A stretch of 64,000 nt of DNA from Leptolyngbyaceae cyanobacterium C42_A2020_001 (GTDB lineage Bacteria > Cyanobacteriota > Cyanobacteriia > Leptolyngbyales > Leptolyngbyaceae), in assembly GCA_015272515.1 (NCBI GenBank), contig JACYLN010000089.1:1-64000 (forward strand), given 5' to 3'. Below are positions 45,001 through 52,406 of this stretch, in pieces. Below the pieces are notes generated by a model. That model ran no database searches. It was given only the letters and a program-made list of their open reading frames with translations, and had not been told where the DNA came from. Position 1 is the stretch's first letter. Each line of letters begins with the position of its first letter. A program made the position numbers and the translations under genes.

Positions 45001-45733
45001 CGTGCAAGAGCAACTCCAGGCACAGCAGTTAGACCTCCCCGAACTCCTGCCGGAAGTGCCAGAAAACATCGGGCTAGAACAATTACAGCAAGAACTGCGA
45101 TCGCTACAAAAACGGCTTCAGTCCATGGAACCCGTGAATATGTTGGCACTGGAAGAATACGATCGCACCCAGGCACGGCTCGATGAACTCACCGAAAAAC
45201 TCCGCACCCTAGAAGAAGAACGCACCGAGCTATTGTTAAGAATTGAAAACTTTACTACCCTCCGACAACGCGCCTTCATGGAAGCCTTTGATGCCGTCAA
45301 CGAAAATTTTCAGTCTATTTTTGCGACCCTGTCGGATGGAGATGGACGATTGCAACTCGACGATCCCCAAGCACCCTTCAATGGCGGACTGAACCTGATT
45401 GCTCACCCCAAAGGCAAACCCGTTCAACGCCTTGCTTCTATGTCTGGCGGCGAAAAATCTCTCACAGCGCTCAGTTTCATCTTTGCCCTGCAACGCTACC
45501 GCCCATCACCGTTCTACGCTTTCGACGAAGTAGATATGTTTCTCGACGGAGCAAACGTAGAGCGATTAGCTAGAATGATCAAACAACAAGCAGAGCAAGC
45601 TCAATTCATCGTGGTGAGTCTCCGGCGACCCATGATTGAATCGGCGCAGCGCCAGATTGGTGTTACGCAGGCTAGAGGGGCATTCACCCAGGTTTTGGGG
45701 ATTGACTTAACGCCACAACGTGCTTCACTGTAA
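42017..45733 (+). CDS. smc: Chromosome segregation protein SMC
   Basis: SMC dimers organise and segregate chromosomes using ATP. The 1238-residue protein has the N-terminal head with Walker A (GPNGSGKSNLIDAILFCLGL), two long coiled-coil arms, the hinge (about residues 580-690, VCGLVAQLGRVEPRYQLALE), and the C-terminal head with the signature MSGGEKSLTALSFIFALQ and Walker B YAFDEVDMFLDG. Start is a GTG at the family-conserved position (YVKRLELTNFKSFGGKT). Odd features are an Asn/Gly/Gln-rich insert in the head (about 90-155) and a tandem heptamer-encoded stretch in the second coil. PRC and SET genes follow. Confidence 0.96.
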   Translation: MYVKRLELTNFKSFGGKTAIPLLPGFTVISGPNGSGKSNLIDAILFCLGLAGSKGMRAERLPDLVNHTQSTRNRSTVEASVTVTFDLTDEPISIDDEIEQAVSGNGTEPSLAVALDAAPHENGHSTNDNGSNGQGQVEQEQNGNGHGSNGLREWSVTRKLRVTQQGTYTSNYYMNGEPCTLTELHEALGRLRIYPEGYNVVLQGDVTRIISMNPRERREIIDELAGVAAFDRKISQAKDKLDAVKDREDKYHIVEQELIAQRDRLAQDRIKAEKYKKLRQELQTKEQWEAVIQRRQAVRQIEQLQNQITADDKAIADFTEQIATLTTEIQRSTVELEQLNARVKALGEEELLALQATLATQEAELRQLQRQESDLQAARKELEANLTRIQQELHESQQQLSSLNQEQQRLESQELSSLQTARDQALHQLEQSREAASASAASAEAWVQEQTSLRHQIDTLLETLEPQRSEQARLRERTLQLERQIQEQTQTLRSLEQQLAEKQEQQATTTTQQTESQQQIQALAAQLAAAEQELQIQQETQTRLLNEQREKQRRLDKLEAQTQAMQEAQGTHATQLILQMNLPGVCGLVAQLGRVEPRYQLALETAAGARLGNLVVEDDGVAAAAIELLKQRKAGRATFLPLNKIQPGRTPSRGTLRSLPGCIGFAVDLIEFDTQYRDVFAYVFGSTLVFETLSDARRHVGEHRMVTIDGELLEASGAMTGGSSNTRQSLHFGTMDADESDEVKALRDRLQEIERILTHCENAIFRATNLVKERTQELTELRQQHREHELKAEQFTRELQTLTIQHSTLSTQLEQYTQELDTSRTRLQTLDTEIPTHEDQLQQLRTALTELEQSHTHSEWQQIQATLRSQEADLSQKELALRTAEQRLRDLDNQQQRLHEKLQQQQERLQDFRTQQTTQLNQLSALSTQHSALETQITETRSAQVALEQRLGSEKTQRDRVERQLREQQIQQQQRDWDRQKIQETQQSRRDTLITVQEQLQAQQLDLPELLPEVPENIGLEQLQQELRSLQKRLQSMEPVNMLALEEYDRTQARLDELTEKLRTLEEERTELLLRIENFTTLRQRAFMEAFDAVNENFQSIFATLSDGDGRLQLDDPQAPFNGGLNLIAHPKGKPVQRLASMSGGEKSLTALSFIFALQRYRPSPFYAFDEVDMFLDGANVERLARMIKQQAEQAQFIVVSLRRPMIESAQRQIGVTQARGAFTQVLGIDLTPQRASL
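44785..44815. repeat. CTCAGCA heptamer repeat inside smc coiled coil
   Basis: Four perfect CTCAGCA units (44785-44812) plus CTC. Read in frame they encode LSALSTQHSAL; since three 7-base units equal seven codons, the peptide has a seven-residue period. The same type of heptamer is common in intergenic DNA of cyanobacteria, and a degenerate version occurs at about 32436-32465. Confidence 0.85.
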
Positions 45734-45778
45734 TCGGATAATATTGAACAGGATTTGCGTATCCAGGATTCGGACATA

Positions 45779-46747
45779 ATGGCATCTGAAGAAATTCGCC
45801 AACGCTCAGACCTTCTCGGCACTATGGTTGTCACCCGTAACACTGGCAAAAAGTTAGGGGTAGTCAGTCAGCTTTGGGTAGATATTGACCAGCAAAGAGT
45901 TGTCGCCCTTAGCCTGCGTCCGAACCTGCTGTACGGTACCCCGCAACCCATGTTGTTGAGCAGTATTCGCCAAATCGGTGATGTCATCTTGGTGGATGAC
46001 GAAGATGTGATTGAAGACATCGATACCGAAGCGTTCAACAGCTTGATTAACTGCGAAGTTATCACTGAAACAGGTGAGCTACTAGGCAAAGTGCGTGGCT
46101 TCAAATTTGATGTGGACGATGGTGGTGTGGTTTCTCTGATTATTGCGTCCGTAGGGTTGCCGCTCATTCCCGACCAGGTGGTCAGTACCTACGAGCTGCC
46201 GATTGACGCAATTGTCAGCAGTGGACCTGACCGTCTGATTGTGTTTGAAGGGTCCGAAGAAAACATGGTTCAGCTATCCGTGGGTGTACTAGAACGCCTG
46301 GGGATTGGCAAACCCCCCTGGGAGCGAGACGATGATGAGGTTTATATTGCCCCCGTTCGCACCGATAAGCAACTGGGAACTGGGCTAAAAACCCCCGTGA
46401 ACACACCTGTTCGTCAGCGTGAACCTGTGGTGCAAGAAACCTGGGATGACGATAATTGGGGTGAACCCGAACCTCGTCAACTTCGCCAGCAAGAACGGCG
46501 CGCTGAGCTTTATTACGATAATGCCGACGAAGGTGACAACTGGAGCGAGGCAAACGCTAAAGACGATTACCCTACTCCTTACGAACCGGGCGAATATAGC
46601 GACGATTACGATGATCAATACGACGATAAGTACGATGATTTAGAAGCTGATGCTTGGGCAGATCAAGAATCACAGCCGTACCGAGCACCTCGCGTCAATA
46701 TTCCCGAAAAAACCAAAACACCCGAATACGAAGAGGAAGGATATTAA
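45779..46747 (+). CDS. PRC-barrel domain-containing protein
   Basis: About 322 residues from the ATG at 45779. Two PRC-barrel domains (about residues 9-80, RSDLLGTMVVTRNTGKKLGV, and 90-165, FNSLINCEVITETGELLGKV) are followed by a long acidic, Tyr/Asp-rich disordered tail (about 205-322). PRC barrels occur in photosynthetic reaction centre H subunits and in the RNA-processing protein RimM; this cyanobacterial group has no set role. It lies 45 bases after smc and 8 bases before the SET-domain gene. Confidence 0.88.
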   Translation: MASEEIRQRSDLLGTMVVTRNTGKKLGVVSQLWVDIDQQRVVALSLRPNLLYGTPQPMLLSSIRQIGDVILVDDEDVIEDIDTEAFNSLINCEVITETGELLGKVRGFKFDVDDGGVVSLIIASVGLPLIPDQVVSTYELPIDAIVSSGPDRLIVFEGSEENMVQLSVGVLERLGIGKPPWERDDDEVYIAPVRTDKQLGTGLKTPVNTPVRQREPVVQETWDDDNWGEPEPRQLRQQERRAELYYDNADEGDNWSEANAKDDYPTPYEPGEYSDDYDDQYDDKYDDLEADAWADQESQPYRAPRVNIPEKTKTPEYEEEGY

Positions 46748-46755
46748 TAGCATCC

Positions 46756-47367
46756 ATGATCCATCCTCATACAGAGCTTCGATTTATCGATGACTCCATC
46801 GGTTACGGAGTGTTTGCGACTGAATTTATCCCCAAGGGAACCATCACCTGGATTTTGGATGACCTGGATCAAAAGTTTGACGAGGCGTATGTGCACAGTC
46901 TTGATCCAGCCCGGCGCGATCGCTTGCTCAAATTCTGCTTCCGCGATGAATATGGTCAATACATCCTGTGTTGGGACATTGCCCGCTACGTCAATCACAG
47001 CTTTAACTCAACGCTGATTGCCACCCCCTATCACTTTGAACTTGCGGCTAGAGACATCTACCCTGGCGATGAAATCACCGATGACTACGGCTACTTTAAC
47101 CTGGATTATCCCTTCCACTGCTTTCCCGAACCTAACTGCACCCGCACTAAAGTTTTGCCGGATGACATCTTGTACTATTACCCAGAGTGGGATCAAAAAG
47201 CTGCCGATGCAATGAAGCTCTTCAACCAGGTAGACCAACCACTCAAACATCTGATTGACCCCATGTGTTTACACAAAGTAACCGCGATCGCTGCTGGTAA
47301 AGACACAATGGACTCTATTTTGACGTGTTACTACGATCGCACCTCAAAGCTGAAGGCGATTCGTTGA
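46756..47367 (+). CDS. SET domain-containing protein, probable lysine methyltransferase
   Basis: About 203 residues from the ATG at 46756. The SET fold is clear: RFIDDSIGYGVFATEFIPKG, the NHSFN motif in RYVNHSFNSTLIATPYHFEL that binds S-adenosylmethionine and forms the pseudoknot, and the catalytic Tyr region DEITDDYGYFNL. A Cys/Pro post-SET-like segment (FHCFPEPNCTRTK) follows. Bacterial SET proteins methylate protein lysines in the few cases studied. It starts 8 bases after the PRC-barrel stop, so smc, PRC and SET probably share a transcript. The target is unknown. Confidence 0.88.
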   Translation: MIHPHTELRFIDDSIGYGVFATEFIPKGTITWILDDLDQKFDEAYVHSLDPARRDRLLKFCFRDEYGQYILCWDIARYVNHSFNSTLIATPYHFELAARDIYPGDEITDDYGYFNLDYPFHCFPEPNCTRTKVLPDDILYYYPEWDQKAADAMKLFNQVDQPLKHLIDPMCLHKVTAIAAGKDTMDSILTCYYDRTSKLKAIR

Positions 47368-47461
47368 CCCACTAGAATGTAACTTGCAACTGACAACATG
47401 GGCATAATGACAGCACAATTGTAGGAGATCAGAAGCTTCTCATTCCCCCAGGAAACTTGTC

Positions 47462-49618
47462 ATGCCATCGTTGCCCACCATCGCAGACCCCACTCCAACT
47501 CAATCTAGACCCAAACTCTCCATGCTGCGATCGGTGGGTGCTCGGCTGTTTCTCTCCGTTGTCGGAGGCTCCTTGATTGGACTATTGGGCACCACTTACT
47601 GGTCTTATCGGGAACTTACGCGACAGGCAGAAGCCGAATTGCTCTCAAGCTTGCAGGTCAAAACGCAAAACCTGGAAGGCGACTTTAACACCCTGGAATA
47701 TTCCACCAAAACCGTTGCCGATGCAGTCAAAACTCTGTACGAAGCAGGAGAACGGCGCGAACAGGTTTACAGCAATCTTATGTATCGCTCTCTACAAACC
47801 TCTCCCTTAGGAACAGGCTTAGGCTTTGGGCAACCACCTGACAATCGTCTCGTCATCCCCTCCCGCAAGTTTGCTTACCCTTACGTGGCAAAAAACAAGC
47901 AAACAGGCAAAGTCGAGCCACCGATTTTGGGAGAAGCCAGCGCCGAGAATTACAAAGAAGCTTACTTCACCCAACCGATCGCAGCGGGTAAACCCATCTG
48001 GCTAGAACCTGTGAGCTATGTGGAAGATTCCCTCAAGCCACCCCAAACCCTCGTCAGCACCAGCTATTCCCTCCCCTTTTACGATAACCAAAACCGTTTA
48101 TTGGGCGTGCTCAGCCAGGATTTAGAACTGGGATTTCTGAGTCAGAAGCTCAACGTTCCTGCCATGCGAAATGCAGGCTACTTCATTTTGGTCAGCAATA
48201 AAGGTAACCTGATTGCCTACCCACCCACCCCAGAGCAAGCGCTGAGTCTTAAACCATTTCCCAACTTAAATAACTACAAAGGGCTGTGGGAACAGATCCA
48301 GTCCAAATTGCAAAGCGGCGAGAAAAGCGGCGTGTTGCACTGGCGCGATGCTGAAGGGAAATCGGAGTATTGGGCATATCAGCGCATCCCCAACAACGAT
48401 TGGGTGGTAATGGGAGTTGTACCCGAATCTGTTGTCTTGGGACCTGTTTGGCGGTTTTTAGGGGCAGGCATTTTGGGTGCGGTGATTGGTGCTTCCATTG
48501 TTCAAGGCATCGTTGTATTTCTGTTTGTCCGCAGGTTGAATCAACGCCTCCAGCCGATCATGGATGAATGCAACCGCCTGGCAGAAATGAATGCCAAGAG
48601 CGAAGAGTTGATGAACCGCGAGGATGAGTTGGGACGCTTGACAATCTCGTTTTATGCCCTGTTAGGGCAAGTGACTGTAAACGAGCGGCGACTGCGAAAA
48701 GAGATGGCGAAGTCGGCTCAGGCATTGCAGGCATTGCAACAAACGCAGGCGCAACTGATCCAAACAGAGAAAATGTCTAGCTTAGGGCAACTGGTAGCAG
48801 GAGTTGCTCACGAAATCAACAATCCGATTAACTTCATTTATGGCAATTTGCCTCACGCAACCGACTACACCAAAGATTTGCTGAAATTGGTGGAATTGTA
48901 CGAGCAGAAGTATGGTGAAGCAGATACTGAGATTCAGAAATATCGCAAAGATATTGACCTGGAGTTTTTGGTAGACGACCTGCCAAAGATGCTGGAATCA
49001 ATGCAAATTGGTGCCGATCGCATCCGTGAAATTGTGCTGTCACTCCGCAACTTCTCTCGCCTGGATGAAGCCGAAATGAAACGGGTGGATATTCACGATG
49101 GCATCGACAGTACGCTGTTGATTCTGCAAAATCGCCTTAAGGCTAGCTCAGGGCATCCAGCCATTGAAGTTGTGAAGGAATACGGTAAGTTGCCTCTGGT
49201 TGAATGCTATGCCGGACAACTGAATCAGGTGTTTATGAATATTCTCAGCAACGCGATCGATGCGCTGGATCAATACAACCTGAAGCGATCGCCCGAAGAA
49301 ATTGAAGCAAACCCTGCCACAATCACCATCCAAACTCACTCTATACCAGCCTCACCCAATAACGCGAACTCCGTTGTCGTTCACATTCGAGACAATGGTC
49401 CTGGCATTCCGGCAGAACATCTCAGTCGGTTATTTGATCCCTTCTTCACCACCAAACCCGTTGGCAAGGGAACAGGGCTGGGGTTGTCTATCAGCTATCA
49501 AATCATTGTCGAGAAGCATCATGGTGTATTGAAATGCACGTCTGAGCCGGACAACGGAGCGGAGTTTTGGCTAGAAATTCCAGTCCGGCAAGAAAACATC
49601 GTGAAAGCTTCTGGGTGA
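47462..49618 (+). CDS. Cache-domain sensor histidine kinase
   Basis: A 718-residue membrane kinase. An N-terminal helix (about residues 25-48) and a second helix (about 322-346) flank an extracellular double-Cache domain (about 50-320). A HAMP linker and coiled coil (about 347-435) lead to the H-box QLVAGVAHEINNPINFIYGN, and the ATPase domain has N-box NQVFMNILSNAIDAL and G-boxes DNGPGI and GKGTGLGLSIS. The kinase core is strikingly similar to that of the convergent gene at 49799-50857. No response regulator lies next to it. Confidence 0.93.
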   Translation: MPSLPTIADPTPTQSRPKLSMLRSVGARLFLSVVGGSLIGLLGTTYWSYRELTRQAEAELLSSLQVKTQNLEGDFNTLEYSTKTVADAVKTLYEAGERREQVYSNLMYRSLQTSPLGTGLGFGQPPDNRLVIPSRKFAYPYVAKNKQTGKVEPPILGEASAENYKEAYFTQPIAAGKPIWLEPVSYVEDSLKPPQTLVSTSYSLPFYDNQNRLLGVLSQDLELGFLSQKLNVPAMRNAGYFILVSNKGNLIAYPPTPEQALSLKPFPNLNNYKGLWEQIQSKLQSGEKSGVLHWRDAEGKSEYWAYQRIPNNDWVVMGVVPESVVLGPVWRFLGAGILGAVIGASIVQGIVVFLFVRRLNQRLQPIMDECNRLAEMNAKSEELMNREDELGRLTISFYALLGQVTVNERRLRKEMAKSAQALQALQQTQAQLIQTEKMSSLGQLVAGVAHEINNPINFIYGNLPHATDYTKDLLKLVELYEQKYGEADTEIQKYRKDIDLEFLVDDLPKMLESMQIGADRIREIVLSLRNFSRLDEAEMKRVDIHDGIDSTLLILQNRLKASSGHPAIEVVKEYGKLPLVECYAGQLNQVFMNILSNAIDALDQYNLKRSPEEIEANPATITIQTHSIPASPNNANSVVVHIRDNGPGIPAEHLSRLFDPFFTTKPVGKGTGLGLSISYQIIVEKHHGVLKCTSEPDNGAEFWLEIPVRQENIVKASG

Positions 49619-49798
49619 AATCGGTTGTTTTCGGTGAATGCTACGAAGATTAACCCAACAATGGTTGAACGAGAAAATCGAAACTTGCTTAACTGATGTT
49701 TAAAGACAGTTTCTAAATTGCTTGATCTATCCCACTTTCACCAGAGCCGACACGCGCCCATCCAGGATAAGTCAACTGAATCATGCCCAATTAACGTC

Positions 49799-50857
49799 TT
49801 AACGCTGACTTGGAAGCCGGATCAAGAACTCAGTTCCCTGCCCCACCTCAGATTGAACGTCCAGACTACCACCATGTTTTTCCACAACAATTTGATGGGC
49901 GATCGCCAAGCCTAATCCCTTGCCTTTGCCGATCTCTTTCATCGTAAAGAAGGGGTCAAATATTTTATCGATGACGTTAGACTCTATCCCAATACCGTTA
50001 TCTTTAATACGAATCACGACCTGCTGATTGGCTTGATATTCAGTCCAAATTGAGATTACCCCAGTATCTAATGGTGTCCCTATTTTCTGAATCATCTTCA
50101 GCTTCTGGGCGATCGCATCAACAGCATTGCTCAAAAGATTCATAAATACTTGGTTGATATCTCCAGCCGCACAGGTCACAAGCGGAAGTTCACCATAGCG
50201 TTTGATGACTTCAATTCCAAGCATTTTTTGGCGGAGGATCATTAGGGTACTATCAATGCCCTCGTGGATATCAACCGCTTTGTAGCCAGCTTCATCCAGG
50301 CGAGAAAAGTTACGCAACGCCAAAACAATATCCCGAATCCGTTGAGTTCCTGTCGCCATGGATTGCAGCATCTTCGGGATATCGTCTTCAAGAAACTCAA
50401 TATCGATATTTTCTCGTTTCAGGCAAACCTCTGCCGGAGGAGATGGAAAATAATGATGATATAGATGGATTAACTGAAATAAGTCTCCAATATAAGCAGC
50501 CAGGGGCGCTAGATTACCGTGAATAAAACTAATAGGGTTATTGATTTCATGGGCAATGCCTGAAGTGGTTTGTCCCAGGGCAGACATCTTTTCACTTTGA
50601 ATCAGTTGGAGTTGCATCATTTGCATTTTTTCCAGCGCATTTTGCAAATCTTGACTCTGTTGCTCTAGAGTCTGTTTTGAGGTTTGCAATTCATGAATGA
50701 CATTCTTAAGTAATGATTCTTTGGTGGCTACGTCAGATTCAATTTGTCCACGTTCCTTTTCGGAGCGCTCCAATTTCTTCTGCAAAACACGGATGGTTTT
50801 CTCCAATTCCTGAATTTGTACGTGATGCTCCTGGCTTCCCATAACAGTTTCAGGCAT
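49799..50857 (-). CDS. Soluble histidine kinase coupled to FIST protein
   Basis: A 352-residue cytosolic kinase with no membrane segment. An N-terminal coiled coil (about 8-95) precedes the H-box TTSGIAHEINNPISFIHGNL, the shared internal block (RIRDIVLALRNFSRLDEAGY), N-box NQVFMNLLSNAVDAI and G-boxes DNGIGI and GKGKGLGLAIAH. Its start codon overlaps the last 8 bases of the FIST gene, so the two are translationally coupled and FIST is the likely sensory input. No response regulator is adjacent. Confidence 0.92.
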   Translation of the reverse strand: MPETVMGSQEHHVQIQELEKTIRVLQKKLERSEKERGQIESDVATKESLLKNVIHELQTSKQTLEQQSQDLQNALEKMQMMQLQLIQSEKMSALGQTTSGIAHEINNPISFIHGNLAPLAAYIGDLFQLIHLYHHYFPSPPAEVCLKRENIDIEFLEDDIPKMLQSMATGTQRIRDIVLALRNFSRLDEAGYKAVDIHEGIDSTLMILRQKMLGIEVIKRYGELPLVTCAAGDINQVFMNLLSNAVDAIAQKLKMIQKIGTPLDTGVISIWTEYQANQQVVIRIKDNGIGIESNVIDKIFDPFFTMKEIGKGKGLGLAIAHQIVVEKHGGSLDVQSEVGQGTEFLIRLPSQR

Positions 50858-52007
50858 CTCCCAGAATGAGTGTCACAAAAGTCTTGTTGTGAAATTTTGT
50901 CTGACTGTGCTGTTCTAGAGGTGCAATTTCGCCATAGACATAAAACCCACAGCATGATAGTCCTAACGGTAAATGGGTTTTAACGAGTTGATATTCCTGG
51001 GGGGTCAAGGTTCCCAAAATGCGGCGGCGGGCAGCGCAGGAGATTAATAAGGCTGTGGTTGGCTCGATCCCTGGATAGTGGGCGATCGCCTCCTGCAACG
51101 ATGTTTCTGAGAACATCAGGATGTCTTCACGCGACGCATCAGTAATTTGAACGATCGCTTGCTCCGGGATATCTGCAAAGAAAGTGACACTACCGGATTC
51201 TAGATCGTAGCTATTAGGTGCCCGCATGTAAAAGCGATCCGTCTCTTCAAACACGGCTAGAGCATGAATGGCATAATTGGCGACAAATCGCTTTGCACCG
51301 AGATACTGCTGGTAAAAATCGAGAGCACGCTGGCCATTAATTTCGTACACAACATTCCCCTGCACTTTAGTAATGCAGCTTTTAGGACTAATGGGAGTCC
51401 ATCCACTGGCAACGCCATGGGAAACTAGCAAATCGCCTGAAAATAACAACACAGGGACTGCATCACTCAGGACTTGATCTTGAAAAAATTGGTAAGTTTG
51501 GTCAAAGGTATAGTCATCGGCTGTCATCCCCCCCACAATGGGAACGTCTTCCCCTAAACTTTGCTTGAGACCTTCTACAACAACGACTCCACTACTGGTT
51601 AAACTGTCGGGAAAGGTCAGGCATAACTTAGGTTGAGCCGTGGTGCTTCCTTTTGCTTGAGCAATCGCCTGTTTGGCAGCCTGAGTTGGATTTTGTGAGA
51701 CATTTTGCCCCAGCCCTGCACAAATTTCTACGCTGTCTGAAGTGAATAGCATGAGTGTGAGGGAATCTTGCTGAAACTCCAGAATTGAGGAAATCTCGCC
51801 ATTTGTAGTCCCACCGATCAGTGCAATGCCAGGAAAAGCCTGCTGAATTTGTTGCAAAATGAGTTCGTGATCAAAATCAATTGCTGCAAAGAGAAGACCT
51901 GCTTGAGGAGTTATTCCAGCCAAAGAATGAGTACATTGATGGAGAACCTCAGTAATCGCCATCAGCGAATCTGGATCATTACTGTGACCAATTACACTTT
52001 TAAACAT
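50850..52007 (-). CDS. FIST domain signal-transduction protein
   Basis: A 385-residue soluble protein with FIST_N (about 30-230, FPGIALIGGTTNGEISSILE) and FIST_C (about 235-370, QQYLGAKRFVANYAIHALAV and LLISCAARRRILG) domains. FIST domains are predicted to bind small ligands such as amino acids and to pass signals to kinases or chemotaxis proteins. Its 3' end overlaps the downstream histidine kinase by 8 bases (ATGCCTGA), supporting a two-protein receptor. The start is an ATG with about 400 bases of sparse upstream DNA. Confidence 0.92.
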   Translation of the reverse strand: MFKSVIGHSNDPDSLMAITEVLHQCTHSLAGITPQAGLLFAAIDFDHELILQQIQQAFPGIALIGGTTNGEISSILEFQQDSLTLMLFTSDSVEICAGLGQNVSQNPTQAAKQAIAQAKGSTTAQPKLCLTFPDSLTSSGVVVVEGLKQSLGEDVPIVGGMTADDYTFDQTYQFFQDQVLSDAVPVLLFSGDLLVSHGVASGWTPISPKSCITKVQGNVVYEINGQRALDFYQQYLGAKRFVANYAIHALAVFEETDRFYMRAPNSYDLESGSVTFFADIPEQAIVQITDASREDILMFSETSLQEAIAHYPGIEPTTALLISCAARRRILGTLTPQEYQLVKTHLPLGLSCCGFYVYGEIAPLEQHSQTKFHNKTFVTLILGDA

Positions 52008-52202
52008 GGGTTGGGATGGGTGGGGTTACCTTAATTAGTTAAATCACTCCTAAAGAGTATTCCCAGAAATTTGAGCGATGCGTCGTAAACCTTTACAACC
52101 CCGAAAATCCACCTAAGAGAATCTATGCAAGCCGTGAGAGACAAGAAGAAACCTCCGATACCCCTGAGGATAGGTCGTTTCACTTTCACTCAACGATAAA
52201 CC
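52008..52202. other. Upstream region of the FIST operon
   Basis: No gene is seen. It should hold the promoter of the FIST-kinase pair and ends at the IS110 remnant. Confidence 0.4.
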
Positions 52203-52382
52203 TTGAAGGCTGGAATAACGATTCTCGCAATTGACTTGGGAAAATTCCAGACCGTGGCTTATTTGTTCAATACCACAACCAATCAAGCCGAGTACGAGGC
52301 GATCGCCATGCAACAAGTTGCCCTAGAAGACTTGCTGCAACGGAACCAACCCCAGAAGGTGGTGATTGAAACCTGCCTCTGA
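52203..52382 (+). pseudogene. Remnant of an IS110-family transposase (N-terminus)
   Basis: A 59-codon frame starting at TTG (52203) reads ILAIDLGKFQTVAYLFNTTT, and further on ALEDLLQRNQPQKVVIETCL before a TGA. The AIDLGK and VVIETC segments hold the first Asp and the Glu of the DEDD catalytic set at the N-terminus of IS110 transposases. The remaining 80% of the gene is missing. It lies just beyond the 3' end of the HerA-like gene. Confidence 0.85.
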
Positions 52383-52406
52383 CCATTGAACAACCATAAC
52401 AAACCA

